Positions 33,444-42,473 of a stretch of 64,000 bases of DNA are shown here, piece after piece. Source of the stretch: Holophagales bacterium (GTDB taxonomy: Bacteria; Acidobacteriota; Thermoanaerobaculia; UBA5066); the NCBI GenBank assembly GCA_016719485.1, contig JADJZB010000002.1:372001-436000 (forward strand), given 5' to 3'. Below the pieces are notes generated by a model. That model had not been told where the DNA came from, did not search any database, and worked only from the letters and a program-made list of their open reading frames with translations. Position numbers and translations under genes: made by a program. How positions within the stretch are numbered: the stretch's first letter is position 1; each line of letters begins with the position of its first letter.

Positions 33444-36400
33444 AAGCGTCTCCCGGTACCCGGGCTTCGTTGGCCGGAGCCGCCCTCATCGCGGCGCTGG
33501 TCATGGCGCCTGCGTTCCGGACGCACAAGGGGATGCAGGACGCCGCGGCGGCGCAGCAGGGAGCGGACTATCGGGCTCACGTACGCACGCTGATCGCCCT
33601 GATGGCCGCCGCCTCCCTGGGCACGGTGCTGTCGACCCTCGCGTTCGTGCACCTCCTCCCCAGGAGCGCCCTGCACCGCCCGGAGAGCACCGGCTCTCTC
33701 GAGACACGGAACCTGCCCGAACTCCAGGAGGAGACGAACAGGGCCCTGCGCAACACCAACCACGCCCTGCAGATCAGCGAGGCGAGGCTTGCCGTCACGC
33801 TCCACTCCATCGGCGACGCCGTCATCGCCACCGATGCCGAGGGTCGGGTGACGCTCCTGAATCCGCTTGCCGAAAAGCTCACCGGCTGGACGCAGGCCGA
33901 GGCCGCCGCGCGGCCGGCGGCCGAGGTCTTCCGCATCGTCGACCGCGACACCCGTCAACCCTCCCCGTTCCCCCTCGAGGAATCCCTCGCGCATGGCACG
34001 CACCAGCGCCTGGCGAAGCACACGGTCCTGATCGGGCGAGACGGGAGCGAGCGTCCGATCGCGGACAGCTGCGCACCGATTCGCGACCCTGCCGGTCAGG
34101 TGGTCGGCGCCGTGCTGGTGTTCCGCGACGTCACCGAGGAAGCGGCGGCGCAGAGCGCCCTTCGGGACAGCGCCGGTGTGCTCCAGACGATCCTGGATAC
34201 CGTCGCGGACGGCATCATCACCCTCTCGGCCGACGGCGGCGTCGTCGAGACCGTCAACCCCGCGGTCGAGCGCATGTTCGGCTACGCCGCCGACGAGCTC
34301 CTCGGACGCCACCTCAGCCTGCTGATCACCGAGCTGAGCCGCGACCACGACGGCCGTCCCCGGGAGCGCCTCAGCGCGATCGACGAGGCGTACGCCAGCG
34401 GTCTCGGGCGGGAGGTCGTGGGTCACCGAAAGGACGGCAGCCTCTTCCCCGTGGACATCACCGTCCGCGAGATGTCGCTGCGCGGGAAACGGTGTTTCGC
34501 GGGCATCCTGCGTGACCTCAGCCGTCGCAGGCAGGCGGAGGACGCCCTGCTCAAGGCGGGCGCGCTGCAGAACGCCATCTTCAACAGCGCGAACTTCTCC
34601 AGCATCGCCACCGACGAGAAGGGCGTCATCCAGATCTTCAACGTCGGCGCCGAACGCATGCTCGGCTATGCGGCTGCCGACGTCCTGAACAAGATCACCC
34701 CGGCCGACATCTCCGATCCGCTGGAGTTGATCGCCCGCGCCGAGTCCCTCAGCAAGGAGCTCGAGACGCCGATCCAGCCGGGATTCGACGCCCTGGTCTT
34801 CAAGGCGTCCCGCGGCATCGAGGACATCTACGAGCTGACCTACCTCCGCAAGGACGGCAGTCGCCTGCCGGCCGTCGTGTCCGTCACCGCGCTCCGCGAC
34901 GCCCAGGACGCCGTCATCGGCTACCTGCTGATCGGCACCGACAACACCGCGCGCAAGCAGGTGGAGGCGGAGCAGGAAAGGCTCGGTCAGCGCCTGCGCG
35001 ACCACCAGTTCTACACGCGCTCGCTGTTCGAGGCCAACATCGACGCGCTCATGACGACCGATCCCGGCGGCATCATCACCGACGTCAACAATCAGATGGA
35101 GGCGCTCAGCGGTTGCACGCGCGAGGAGCTGATCGGCGCCCCGTTCAAGCGTTACTTCACCGACCCGGCCCGGGCCGAAGCGAGCATCAAGCTCGTGCTG
35201 AGCGAGAAGAAGGTCACGAACTACGAGCTCACCGCGCGCTCGAGGGACGGAAGGGATACGGTCGTGTCGTTCAACGCGACCACCTTCTACGATCGGGACA
35301 GGAGGCTGCAGGGCGTCTTCGCCGCTGCCCGCGACGTGACCGAGCGCAAGCGCCTGGACCAGGCGCTGCAGGACAAGAACGTCGAGCTGGAGAGCGCCCG
35401 GGCCGTGGCGGAACGGGCCAACCTCGCGAAGTCCGAGTTCCTCTCCAGCATGAGCCACGAGCTGCGCAGCCCGCTCAACGCGATCCTCGGTTTCGCGCAG
35501 CTGATGGAATCCGATTCGCAGCCGCCCTCCCCCGCCCAGACGGAAAGCATCGCCCAGATCCTCCAGGCGGGTTGGCACCTGCTGACGCTCATCGACGAGA
35601 TCCTGGACCTCGCGAAGGTCGAATCCGGCCGGGTGCCGTTGTCGCGCGAGCCGGTGTCCCTCGCGGAGGTGTTGCTCGAGTGCGAGGGCATGCTCGAGCC
35701 GCAGGCGCAGCAGCGGCACGTCCGGATGACGTTTCCCCGGCTCGACGCGCAGGTCTTCGTCTCCGCCGACCGGACCCGCGTGAAGCAGGTCCTCATCAAC
35801 CTCCTCTCCAACGCGATCAAGTACAACGTCCGGGAGGGCACGGTCGCCGTGACCGTCGCCGGATCGGCCCCGGGCCCCATTCGCGTGAGCATCGGGGACA
35901 GTGGCAAGGGACTGACCCCGGAGCAGCTGCCGCAGCTCTTCCAGGCATTCCAGCGGCTCGGCCAGGAAGGAGGCGCCGAGGAGGGCACGGGCATCGGTCT
36001 CGTCGTCGCCAAGCGGCTCGTCGAGCTGATGGGAGGCACCATCGGCGTGGAGAGCGAGGTCGGCGTGGGAAGCGTCTTCTGGTTCGAGCTGGAGTCCGCC
36101 CCCGCGCCGCACTTTCACGCGGCGGCGGCGGACGCCGCGCCGCCTGAGAAGCGGACGGACTCCGGCACCTTCCGGCTGCACACCCTGCTCTACGTCGAAG
36201 ACAACCCCGCCAACCTGAAGCTGGTTCAGCAGATCATCGCGCGCCGTCCCGACATCCGTCTGCTGACCGCCGTGGACGGGTTGAGCGGCGTCGCGACGGC
36301 GCTCTCGTCCCGCCCGGACGTGATCCTGATGGACATCAACCTGCCCGGCATCAACGGTTTCGAGGCCCTGGACCTCCTTCGCTCCAACCCTGGCACGGCC

Positions 36401-36571
36401 TGTATCCCCGTCATCGCCCTCAGTGCGGGTGCGATGCCCAGCGCCGTCCGGCAGGGCGAGAGCGCCGGGTTCTTCCGTTACATGACCAAGCCCATCAGGG
36501 TCCGCGAGTTCCTGGCGACGCTCGACCTGGCGCTGGACCTCGTCGCGGCGCGCTCTGCGGAAGGGCCGTAG
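33440..36571 (+). CDS. multi-PAS hybrid histidine kinase
   Basis: 1043 residues. Two transmembrane helices (about 9-27 and 48-70), then four PAS domains (HSIGDAVIATDAEGRV, DTVADGIITLSADGGV, NFSSIATDEKGVIQIFN, NIDALMTTDPGGIITDVN), HisKA with His673 (MSHELRSPLNAILG), an intact HATPase domain (NLLSNAIKYN, GTGIGLVVAKRL) and a C-terminal receiver with Asp965 (ILMDINLPG). AAGGAG precedes the ATG. The next gene encodes an HD-GYP regulator 15 bp away, probably its output. P5 and an activator-like site upstream place it in the sigma-54 set. No haem- or flavin-binding residues can be assigned with confidence. Confidence 0.9.
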   Translation: MKASPGTRASLAGAALIAALVMAPAFRTHKGMQDAAAAQQGADYRAHVRTLIALMAAASLGTVLSTLAFVHLLPRSALHRPESTGSLETRNLPELQEETNRALRNTNHALQISEARLAVTLHSIGDAVIATDAEGRVTLLNPLAEKLTGWTQAEAAARPAAEVFRIVDRDTRQPSPFPLEESLAHGTHQRLAKHTVLIGRDGSERPIADSCAPIRDPAGQVVGAVLVFRDVTEEAAAQSALRDSAGVLQTILDTVADGIITLSADGGVVETVNPAVERMFGYAADELLGRHLSLLITELSRDHDGRPRERLSAIDEAYASGLGREVVGHRKDGSLFPVDITVREMSLRGKRCFAGILRDLSRRRQAEDALLKAGALQNAIFNSANFSSIATDEKGVIQIFNVGAERMLGYAAADVLNKITPADISDPLELIARAESLSKELETPIQPGFDALVFKASRGIEDIYELTYLRKDGSRLPAVVSVTALRDAQDAVIGYLLIGTDNTARKQVEAEQERLGQRLRDHQFYTRSLFEANIDALMTTDPGGIITDVNNQMEALSGCTREELIGAPFKRYFTDPARAEASIKLVLSEKKVTNYELTARSRDGRDTVVSFNATTFYDRDRRLQGVFAAARDVTERKRLDQALQDKNVELESARAVAERANLAKSEFLSSMSHELRSPLNAILGFAQLMESDSQPPSPAQTESIAQILQAGWHLLTLIDEILDLAKVESGRVPLSREPVSLAEVLLECEGMLEPQAQQRHVRMTFPRLDAQVFVSADRTRVKQVLINLLSNAIKYNVREGTVAVTVAGSAPGPIRVSIGDSGKGLTPEQLPQLFQAFQRLGQEGGAEEGTGIGLVVAKRLVELMGGTIGVESEVGVGSVFWFELESAPAPHFHAAAADAAPPEKRTDSGTFRLHTLLYVEDNPANLKLVQQIIARRPDIRLLTAVDGLSGVATALSSRPDVILMDINLPGINGFEALDLLRSNPGTACIPVIALSAGAMPSAVRQGESAGFFRYMTKPIRVREFLATLDLALDLVAARSAEGP

Positions 36572-36586
36572 GACTCTGCAGGGTGC

Positions 36587-37651
36587 GTGGTGAATGACTC
36601 GGACGTTCTCGGCGGCAAGCTCCTGATCGTGGACGATCAGGCCGTCAACGTCCTCCTGCTCGAACGGATGCTGGGTGGCGCCGGCTATTCCTCGATCGCG
36701 TCCACGACCGACCCCGCCGAGGTGTGCGCCCTTCACCTGAAGAACCATTACGACCTGATCCTGCTCGACCTGCAGATGCCCCTCATGGACGGATTCCAGG
36801 TCATGGAGGGGCTCAGGGAGCTCGAGCCGGACGGCTACCTTCCGGTGCTCGTCGTCACGGCGCAGCCGGGCCACAAGCTCCGCGCGCTGCAGGCGGGCGC
36901 GAAGGACTTCATCAGCAAGCCGTTCGAGCTGCCCGAGGTGCTCGCGCGCGTGAGGAACATGCTGGAGGTGCGCCTCCTGCACCAGAGGCTGCACGCGAGC
37001 AACGACCTCCTGGAACAGCGCGTCCGGGACAGGACGGCCGAGGTCACCCAGAGCTACCTGGAGCTCATCCTCACGATGACGCGCGCGGCGGAGCACAAGG
37101 ACGAGAACACCGGCGCCCACGTGCGACGCATCAGCTACTACAGCCGCGAGCTCGCCGGCGCGCTCGGCCTGAACGGCGAGTTCGCCGACAGGATCTATGT
37201 CGCGAGCCCCATGCACGACATCGGCAAGATCGGGATACCCGACCACATCCTCCTGAAGCCGGGGCCGCTGACGGCGGAGGAGTGGGTCGTGATGAAGGGG
37301 CATACGACGATGGGAGCGAGGATCCTCGGCTGCAGCAAGTCCCCGTATCTCCAGATGGGCGCCGAGATCGCGCTCGATCACCACGAGCGCTGGGACGGCG
37401 GGGGCTACCCCAACGGCAAGAGGGGCGAGGCCATCTCGATGGCCGCGCGGATCATGAACGTCTGCGACGTCTACGACGCCCTCCGGAGCGCCCGGCCCTA
37501 CAAGCCCTCCTTCGACCATTCCAGGACCGTCGGAATCATGACGCGCGGCGACGGCCGGACCCAGCCGGAGCACTTCGACCCGGCCCTTCTCGCCGCGTTC
37601 CAGCGAGACCTCCCGGCGTTCCGCGAGATCTTCGAGACCTACGCGGCCTAG
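36587..37651 (+). CDS. receiver-HD-GYP response regulator
   Basis: 354 residues: receiver 10-130 with LILLDLQMPLMDG, a short coiled coil, then an HD-GYP domain (HKDENTGAHVRRISYYS, HDIGKIGIPDHILLKPG, HHERWDGGGYP). The metal and HHExxDGxGYP residues are kept, so it should hydrolyse cyclic-di-GMP. It follows the hybrid kinase by 15 bp. A GTG start at 36587 or the next GTG is possible; the ribosome site is weak. The diguanylate cyclase at 58002 is the opposite activity in the same window. Confidence 0.9.
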   Translation: MVNDSDVLGGKLLIVDDQAVNVLLLERMLGGAGYSSIASTTDPAEVCALHLKNHYDLILLDLQMPLMDGFQVMEGLRELEPDGYLPVLVVTAQPGHKLRALQAGAKDFISKPFELPEVLARVRNMLEVRLLHQRLHASNDLLEQRVRDRTAEVTQSYLELILTMTRAAEHKDENTGAHVRRISYYSRELAGALGLNGEFADRIYVASPMHDIGKIGIPDHILLKPGPLTAEEWVVMKGHTTMGARILGCSKSPYLQMGAEIALDHHERWDGGGYPNGKRGEAISMAARIMNVCDVYDALRSARPYKPSFDHSRTVGIMTRGDGRTQPEHFDPALLAAFQRDLPAFREIFETYAA

Positions 37652-37663
37652 CAGCGTCCGGCT

Positions 37664-37678
37664 CGGCACGCTGTTTGC
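37664..37678 (+). promoter_or_regulatory. sigma-54 -24/-12 promoter P6
   Basis: CGGCAC-GCTGT-TTGC directly after the HD-GYP stop. Predicted start near 37690, 16 nt before the next ATG and just ahead of AGGAGG. No clear TTTTCAA site. Confidence 0.65.
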
Positions 37679-37705
37679 GGTCGTCATCGGCAGGAGGTTC
37701 CAGCG

Positions 37706-38068
37706 ATGAGCAAGACCAGGACCAGCGGACCGGCGACCGCCGTGATGGCGGAGACGGCTCCGAATCCCGTTCCGTTGAAAGCTTCCCCGGGAAGCACCGT
37801 CGACCCGTCCAGCGAGAAGGACTACTGGCACGTGAACTACATGACGCGCCCGTATTACAAGGAGGGCATGAGCTTCGGCGACTACGAGGCCGCGTACCGC
37901 TACGGGTGGGAGAACGCCGGGATGCCGGAAGAGATGACCTTCGAGATGGCCGAGAAGGCGCACCTCGAAGGAGGCTGGACGGCCGTTCGAGGCACGTCGC
38001 CGCAAACGTGGACGGACATACGCGAGGCGGTTTGCGACGCCTGGACCCACGCTCGCCGAACTCCCTGA
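37706..38068 (+). CDS. conserved small stress-associated protein
   Basis: 120 residues, soluble, acidic. After a low-complexity N-terminus it has DYWHVNYMTRPYYKEGMSFGDYEAAYRYGWENAG, then a helical EMTFEMAEKAHLEGGW and an amphipathic C-terminus. The W-x2-N-Y...RPYY...Y-x2-AYRYG pattern recurs in uncharacterised proteins found beside stress genes, from memory of the family rather than a search. AGGAGG lies 7 bp before the ATG. Transcription from sigma-54 promoter P6 is likely. No function assigned. Confidence 0.75.
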   Translation: MSKTRTSGPATAVMAETAPNPVPLKASPGSTVDPSSEKDYWHVNYMTRPYYKEGMSFGDYEAAYRYGWENAGMPEEMTFEMAEKAHLEGGWTAVRGTSPQTWTDIREAVCDAWTHARRTP

Positions 38069-38223
38069 CCCTGCCCTGCCTCATACGCGGCAGACCTTCA
38101 CGAAGGCTTCCACGACCTCCGGGTCGATGCCGATCCATCGCGAGGCGGTACCGGTCCTCGCGTGCGCGCCGGGCCCCGGCTCGACGGCTGATTCCGGTAA
38201 TTGCTGCACCGGAGACGGCACGC
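38069..38223. other. intergenic, no recognised gene
   Basis: Part of a 305-bp gap. The minus strand can be read as a peptide ending DPEVVEAFVKVCRV, but it lacks a ribosome site and overlaps the P7 regulatory region. Nothing else is recognised. Confidence 0.4.
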
Positions 38224-38230
38224 TTTTCAA
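38224..38230 (+). promoter_or_regulatory. activator-like half-site TTTTCAA
   Basis: CGCTTTTCAACCCGGCAG, 105 bp before the -24 box of P7, i.e. about one helical turn further than the sites of P2, P4 and P5. Confidence 0.5.
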
Positions 38231-38335
38231 CCCGGCAGACCACGGGCGCCAGCCCCCGGTCCCTTCCGCTCCGACCCCGCGAACCCGTGTGCGGCCGGGG
38301 TCGTTTCGCGTGGCCGGCCCTGCCCCGCACGCGAC

Positions 38336-38350
38336 TGGCACCGTTCCTGC
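38336..38350 (+). promoter_or_regulatory. sigma-54 -24/-12 promoter P7
   Basis: TGGCAC-CGTTC-CTGC. Transcription should start near 38362, 12 nt before the lipoprotein ATG, just ahead of CAGGAGA. Confidence 0.72.
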
Positions 38351-38373
38351 TCGGGCGGGCCAGGAGATTACTC

Positions 38374-38808
38374 ATGCACATCACGAAGCTCGCCTATCTC
38401 GTTCCAGCCGGACTCCTCGTCTTCGCCACCGCCTGCGGCCCGAAGGCCGACACCATCGAGAAGAAGTCGGAGTCGACGACCCAGACGTCCGAGGGCACCG
38501 TCAAGACGACGAACGAATCCACGCAGGTGGGTACGACCCTCGAGGCGAAAACGGAGACCTCGGTCGACACGGCCTCCGGCACCGTCAGCTCGACGACCGA
38601 GACGGTCATCGGGACGATCACCGTCTTCGAGCCCGGCAAGAAGCTCGAGGTGATGACCGGCGAGAAGAAGATGCACACCTACTCGCTCGACGACAAGGAC
38701 ATCGTCTTCTCCCTGGAGAGCCCCATTGCGGTAGGAAAGCGCGTCACCGTGGTCGAGCAGACCGGCGACGACAAGGTCCACCGCGTCACCGTGAAGCTGG
38801 AATCCTAG
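38374..38808 (+). CDS. small Thr/Ser-rich lipoprotein
   Basis: 144 residues. The signal LAYLVPAGLLVFATACG has a lipobox-like ATAC. A Ser/Thr/Glu-rich stretch (about 28-80) is followed by a small beta domain (TITVFEPGKKLEVMTGEKKMHTYSLDDKD). CAGGAG precedes the ATG at 38374. It seems to be the first gene of a P7-driven set with the two membrane proteins that follow. Function unknown; the second half resembles periplasmic DUF-type OB folds. Confidence 0.75.
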   Translation: MHITKLAYLVPAGLLVFATACGPKADTIEKKSESTTQTSEGTVKTTNESTQVGTTLEAKTETSVDTASGTVSSTTETVIGTITVFEPGKKLEVMTGEKKMHTYSLDDKDIVFSLESPIAVGKRVTVVEQTGDDKVHRVTVKLES

Positions 38809-38866
38809 AGATCCAGCCTTCCACGCCGCCCTCCCCCACGCTCCCGCCGAAACAGGAGAGATCGCG

Positions 38867-39064
38867 ATGAAATGGGTCAACATGTACTTTCTCGGATACG
38901 TCATCCTGCTCGCGGGGATCGTCGCGGCTCTCTGGAAGGTCGGTGCGCTGGAGCAGGTCGGCGCCGGCTGGACGGCCATCGGGATCGTGATCGCGATCGG
39001 GATCGGGATCATGGTCTCCGTCGCCAGCAGCGGAAACAAGGAAACGGTCCAGATCGAGAAGTGA
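38867..39064 (+). CDS. small two-helix membrane protein
   Basis: 65 residues: transmembrane segments YFLGYVILLAGIVAALW (7-23) and AIGIVIAIGIGIMVSVA (36-53), and a charged tail KETVQIEK. CAGGAGAG is upstream. It lies 58 bp after the lipoprotein gene and 33 bp before the PH-domain gene, all on one strand. No named family is recognised. Confidence 0.7.
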   Translation: MKWVNMYFLGYVILLAGIVAALWKVGALEQVGAGWTAIGIVIAIGIGIMVSVASSGNKETVQIEK

Positions 39065-39097
39065 TCGCCGGGCGCCGACCGGGAGCAGGAGGCTCAG

Positions 39098-39709
39098 ATG
39101 GGATACGTGGAGAAGAACCTGCTCGCGGGTGAGGAGGTCCTTCTCCGGCCGCGTTATCACCCGGTCCGGTTCCTCTCCGGCGCTCTCGGCGTCCTCCTCG
39201 GCGGGCTCGTGGCCCTGGCGGCTTTCGCCCTGCCAGGGGCCACGGGGTACTCCGTCCTCACCGTCGCCGCGGGCGCCTTCATCGCCGTCGTCGGTCTTTT
39301 CGCCATGGGCCTGCGCGCGCTCGTGGATTCCTTCGACGAGTTCGCGATCACGTCCGTCCGCATCATCAAGAAGACCGGCATCCTGACCCGGCGGGTCTCG
39401 CAGATACCGCTCGACAAGGTGCAGGACCTGAGCCTGGTCGCGACGCTCTGGGGACGGTGGCTCTCGTACGGGGACGTCGAGGTCCAGTCGGCTGCCGAAG
39501 AGGGGCCGATCGCGTTCCGGCGCATCCGCGATCCCGAGGCGTTCCGCAACGTCGTTCTGAGCCGCCGGGCGGCACCGCCCGCCGCCCCGGCGTCGCGCCT
39601 CCCGACGGCGGAGGAAAGGCTCGGGAACGTGGAGCGGCTCTTCGCAGCCGGCACCCTCACCGAGGCCGAGTACAGGACGAAGCGGCAGGAGCTGATCAGC
39701 GAGCTCTGA
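39098..39709 (+). CDS. bacterial PH-domain membrane protein with SHOCT motif
   Basis: 203 residues. Two transmembrane helices (27-47, 52-72) precede a bPH2 (DUF304) domain: FDEFAITSVRIIKKTGILTRR, SQIPLDKVQDLSL. The C-terminal 35 residues (EERLGNVERLFAAGTLTEAEY) form a SHOCT motif, often an oligomerisation or targeting tail. It may organise membrane proteins; the activity is unknown. A GGGAGCAGGAGG site precedes the ATG. Its end overlaps the convergent M23 peptidase gene by 14 bp. Confidence 0.83.
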   Translation: MGYVEKNLLAGEEVLLRPRYHPVRFLSGALGVLLGGLVALAAFALPGATGYSVLTVAAGAFIAVVGLFAMGLRALVDSFDEFAITSVRIIKKTGILTRRVSQIPLDKVQDLSLVATLWGRWLSYGDVEVQSAAEEGPIAFRRIRDPEAFRNVVLSRRAAPPAAPASRLPTAEERLGNVERLFAAGTLTEAEYRTKRQELISEL

Positions 39710-40373
39710 CGAGGAGCGGGTACGGGTTGACCGGCGTGCCGCCCCACCACTTCTTGTCCGCGTCGAGGATGTTGACCGCGAAGTGGAGGTGGGGAGCGTC
39801 CTGACGCGCGTTCCCGGTCGCCCCGACGAAACCGACGAGGTCTCCCCTTCGGAGAAGCTGTCCCTCGTGGAGCCCCGGGGCATACCCGTCGAGGTGCGCG
39901 TAGTAGAAGCAGTACCGATCCCCCACATCGAACTGGTAGACGGTCAGGCCGCCCCGCACGCTCGTGAAGAGCTTTCGCACGACCCCGTCGTCCACGGCGA
40001 GAACGGGCGTCCCGCGCGGAGCGAGGATGTCGATCGCGTCGTGCGAGCGGGCGGCGCCCCGCGATTGCGTATAGGTGTCCTGGAGGTCGCGCAGATCCAG
40101 CCCCGCGACCGGAATCAGGAGCCCCCGCGGGAGCAGGTCGGAGCGCGCGTCGTCTCCCGCCGGACTCCCGGGTACGGCCACCGGCGCGGGCTTGGGGGCG
40201 CTGGCGGTCGGACGGGTCGGACGGGGCGTCCGGGCTCTCGGCGCCAGCACCGGCTTCCCTTCGGATACCTCGTCGCGTTCGGCCCGCACGAGGCACCAGG
40301 TCAGCGGCACCAGCAGCGCAGCCCCCAGCAGGAGGGGGATGAGCCTGGCGGATCTCACGGGCAGCGGCTTCAT
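39696..40373 (-). CDS. M23-family peptidoglycan endopeptidase-like protein
   Basis: 225 residues: membrane anchor (RLIPLLLGAALLVPLTWCLV), a Pro-rich linker and a LytM/M23 domain. Zinc ligands are suggested by RSHDAIDILAPRGTPV (His-x3-Asp) and by APHLHFAVNI. The first ligand site carries HDAID where active enzymes have HxGxD, so Gly is replaced by Ala and activity is uncertain. It is third in an operon with an M15-like and an L,D-transpeptidase gene. The ATG at 40373 is 4 bp after the preceding stop. Confidence 0.83.
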   Translation of the reverse strand: MKPLPVRSARLIPLLLGAALLVPLTWCLVRAERDEVSEGKPVLAPRARTPRPTRPTASAPKPAPVAVPGSPAGDDARSDLLPRGLLIPVAGLDLRDLQDTYTQSRGAARSHDAIDILAPRGTPVLAVDDGVVRKLFTSVRGGLTVYQFDVGDRYCFYYAHLDGYAPGLHEGQLLRRGDLVGFVGATGNARQDAPHLHFAVNILDADKKWWGGTPVNPYPLLVRAR

Positions 40374-40377
40374 CCGG

Positions 40378-41301
40378 TCACCACCGCGCGCGCGACCCGC
40401 GCGTGTCGACGTGGACGACCGGCCCGTGCGCGGCCGTCGCCGGATAGACGCTGACCCCTCCCACGAGGTCGGGATGGGCCTTCTCCACCCTCTCGGCGGC
40501 CTCCGCCACGATGCGCGCATCCCCAGGACCCACGCAGCCGTCGCCGTCGAGGTCGTCGATGAGGCCGTTCCCGTCGTCGTCGGGATAGACGTCCGCCGAG
40601 TCCCCGTACATGTGGCGGGACACGGCCGAACGGCCGCCCGACCCGACCTCGCGTGCGTTGTACCGCGGCGTCCGGAACCCGCTCATGACGTGGAGCCCCT
40701 TCACGGGATGCCCGGACTCGCCCAGCGCCGCGATCAGGAGCTCGAGCTTGTCGACGAGCTTCAGGTCGAGGACGAGGTACTTCGGCCAGACGCCCGGCTG
40801 GTCCTTCGTGAGGAAGTCGCCGAGGCGGAAGTGCTCCGACACGCGGCTCGCGGCCGTCGCCCTCGTCACCTCGATGAATCCGCGCGGCAGGGCGTACGCC
40901 GCACGGCCGGCCGCATAGGCGGCGGCGGGAGACGCATCCGTCGCGCCGCTCTCGTTCGGCCAGCTTCCGAGAACGTACGCGCCGATGCGGCCGTCGCGCT
41001 TGTCCGTGAACGGCGTGAGCAGGATGACGCTCGCTCCCCTCTTCGCGTGGGCCGGCGGCCAGCCCGCGGGCCACTCGAAGGGATAGATGCCGGGCTTCTC
41101 GATGGTCACCCGGAGGCCTGCGCGTTCCAGCTCGTCGAGCCCCTCCCGGGTCTCGATGAACGCCAGCAGCTTCCCCGAGCGCCCTCCGATGTCCCGGAAA
41201 CGCGCCGGAAGCCGCGCGTCGGGCGGTTCACCGGACGCAGCGCCCGGGAGGGCGAGAAGCGCGATCGCGAGGCCGGCGAGGACGCACAAGGGCGGCCTCA
41301 C
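40378..41301 (-). CDS. M15-like carboxypeptidase (DUF882) with Ca-binding-like loop
   Basis: 307 residues with a signal peptide (LCVLAGLAIALLALPGAASG). The C-terminal half is a peptidase M15_3/DUF882 domain: HVMSGFRTPRYNARE, SRHMYGDSADVYPD and VVHVDTRG supply the His/Asp/His zinc ligands. Inserted between them is DDDGNGLIDDLDGDGCVG, which reads like an EF-hand or dockerin calcium loop and could make activity calcium dependent. GTG start overlaps the transpeptidase stop (GTGA). Predicted to cut peptide stems of murein. Confidence 0.82.
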   Translation of the reverse strand: MRPPLCVLAGLAIALLALPGAASGEPPDARLPARFRDIGGRSGKLLAFIETREGLDELERAGLRVTIEKPGIYPFEWPAGWPPAHAKRGASVILLTPFTDKRDGRIGAYVLGSWPNESGATDASPAAAYAAGRAAYALPRGFIEVTRATAASRVSEHFRLGDFLTKDQPGVWPKYLVLDLKLVDKLELLIAALGESGHPVKGLHVMSGFRTPRYNAREVGSGGRSAVSRHMYGDSADVYPDDDGNGLIDDLDGDGCVGPGDARIVAEAAERVEKAHPDLVGGVSVYPATAAHGPVVHVDTRGSRARW

Positions 41302-42317
41302 TTCACGAGATGCGCGGGAGCTCCCGGTGAGACGAGGCCGCCGAGCTCGCGGGCGTCCCAGTTCGTCAGCCGGATGCAGCCGTGGGAGGTCTTCCCCCCG
41401 ATGGTCGCAGGCTCCGGCGTGCCGTGGATGCCGTAGTGCGGCTTGCTCAGGTCGATCCAGACGACCCCGACCGGGTTGTTCGGCCCGGGCGGGAGCTTCG
41501 CCTTCTCGTCGCCCGGCTCGGAATCCCAGAAGAGCTCGGGGTTGTAGTTGAAGCTCGGATCCGTGGCGACTCCGTTGATCTTCCACTCCCCGAGCGGGAG
41601 CGGATCGTGCTCGCTCCCGACCGTCGCCGGGTATCGCGCCAGCACGGCTCCGTCGGGACCGACGGCCACCGCCGAGTGATCGCTCTCGCTCACCCGGACG
41701 GTGATGCCCTTCGCCTTCTCGAGCGGGACCCTTTCGACGTTCGGAACCTGAATACTGGCGCCCGCGTCGAACGCGGCACCCGGGTTGAGCGCCCGAAGGA
41801 GCCCCGGGCTCGCGTGGAACCTTTCCCCGAGCGACTCGACGACCGACTCGAAACCGAGGGCGCTCAGCTTCGCCCGGTCGGGTGTCTCCAGCGGGAGCTT
41901 TTCGAAGGGCCCGACGACGTCGCCGGGGGTCAGGACGTACGGGACGACGACGGGCGCGGTGTCCCGGTTCAGGGCGGCCCAGGTCTTCGCATCCACCTTT
42001 TCACCCCCCCCGAGCCGATGCGCTTCGTTGAAGGCGGCCACCGCCCTCCGCGTGTTGCCCCCGTAACGCCCGTCGATCTCTCCCGGCGAGAAGTGGGTGC
42101 GGTCGAGGAGGACCTGGACCCTGAGGACGGACGAGCTCGAGGCGCTGGCCGGCGCGAGGCGCGGCGTTCTCGACGCGTCGTTCGCGCCGGACGAGCTGAG
42201 GCCCGACCGCGGGTTACGTGCGGCCTTGCGGGCCGTCGTGGCGGCGGCGGACTGCAGCGGGAAGACGCAGAGCAAAGCGAGAGCACAGGTCTGGAGGAAT
42301 CTCGGGTCATTTCTCAC
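41298..42317 (-). CDS. secreted L,D-transpeptidase (YkuD) with peptidoglycan-binding domain
   Basis: 339 residues. Signal peptide (LQTCALALLCVFPLQSAAA), a peptidoglycan-binding-1 domain (LDRTHFSPGEIDGRYGGNTRRAV), a LysM-like middle section and a YkuD domain with the catalytic motif HYGIHG...SHGCIRLTNWDA. It should form 3-3 cross-links or attach proteins to murein. The GTG start at 42317 has AGGAGAGG upstream. It is first in the three-gene peptidoglycan operon and divergent from the gene at 42474. Confidence 0.88.
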   Translation of the reverse strand: MRNDPRFLQTCALALLCVFPLQSAAATTARKAARNPRSGLSSSGANDASRTPRLAPASASSSSVLRVQVLLDRTHFSPGEIDGRYGGNTRRAVAAFNEAHRLGGGEKVDAKTWAALNRDTAPVVVPYVLTPGDVVGPFEKLPLETPDRAKLSALGFESVVESLGERFHASPGLLRALNPGAAFDAGASIQVPNVERVPLEKAKGITVRVSESDHSAVAVGPDGAVLARYPATVGSEHDPLPLGEWKINGVATDPSFNYNPELFWDSEPGDEKAKLPPGPNNPVGVVWIDLSKPHYGIHGTPEPATIGGKTSHGCIRLTNWDARELGGLVSPGAPAHLVK

Positions 42318-42405
42318 GCCTCTCCTGGCGCAACACCGATGCCACCGGCGCCCGCGGACCATCGCGGCCTCCCGGGCGAGAGAAGACCCTCGCGGGCGTG
42401 GTCAG

Positions 42406-42420
42406 TGGCGCGGTTCGTGC
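42406..42420 (+). promoter_or_regulatory. sigma-54-like promoter P15
   Basis: TGGCGC-GGTTC-GTGC, the same -24 variant as P1 and P5. Predicted start near 42432, 42 nt before the next gene. A degenerate TTTCTCACGC about 90 bp upstream is only suggestive. Confidence 0.5.
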
Positions 42421-42473
42421 TCTGAGAGAGACGGAGTGAGCTCGATGACCCGATTCGGACCGAATACGTTGAA

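Noticed and set aside
38081..38341. Minus-strand 86-codon frame ending WIGIDPEVVEAFVKVCRV
   Set aside because: No ribosome site, most of it is Pro/Gly/Arg-biased, and it covers the P7 control region. Only its last 20 codons look protein-like.
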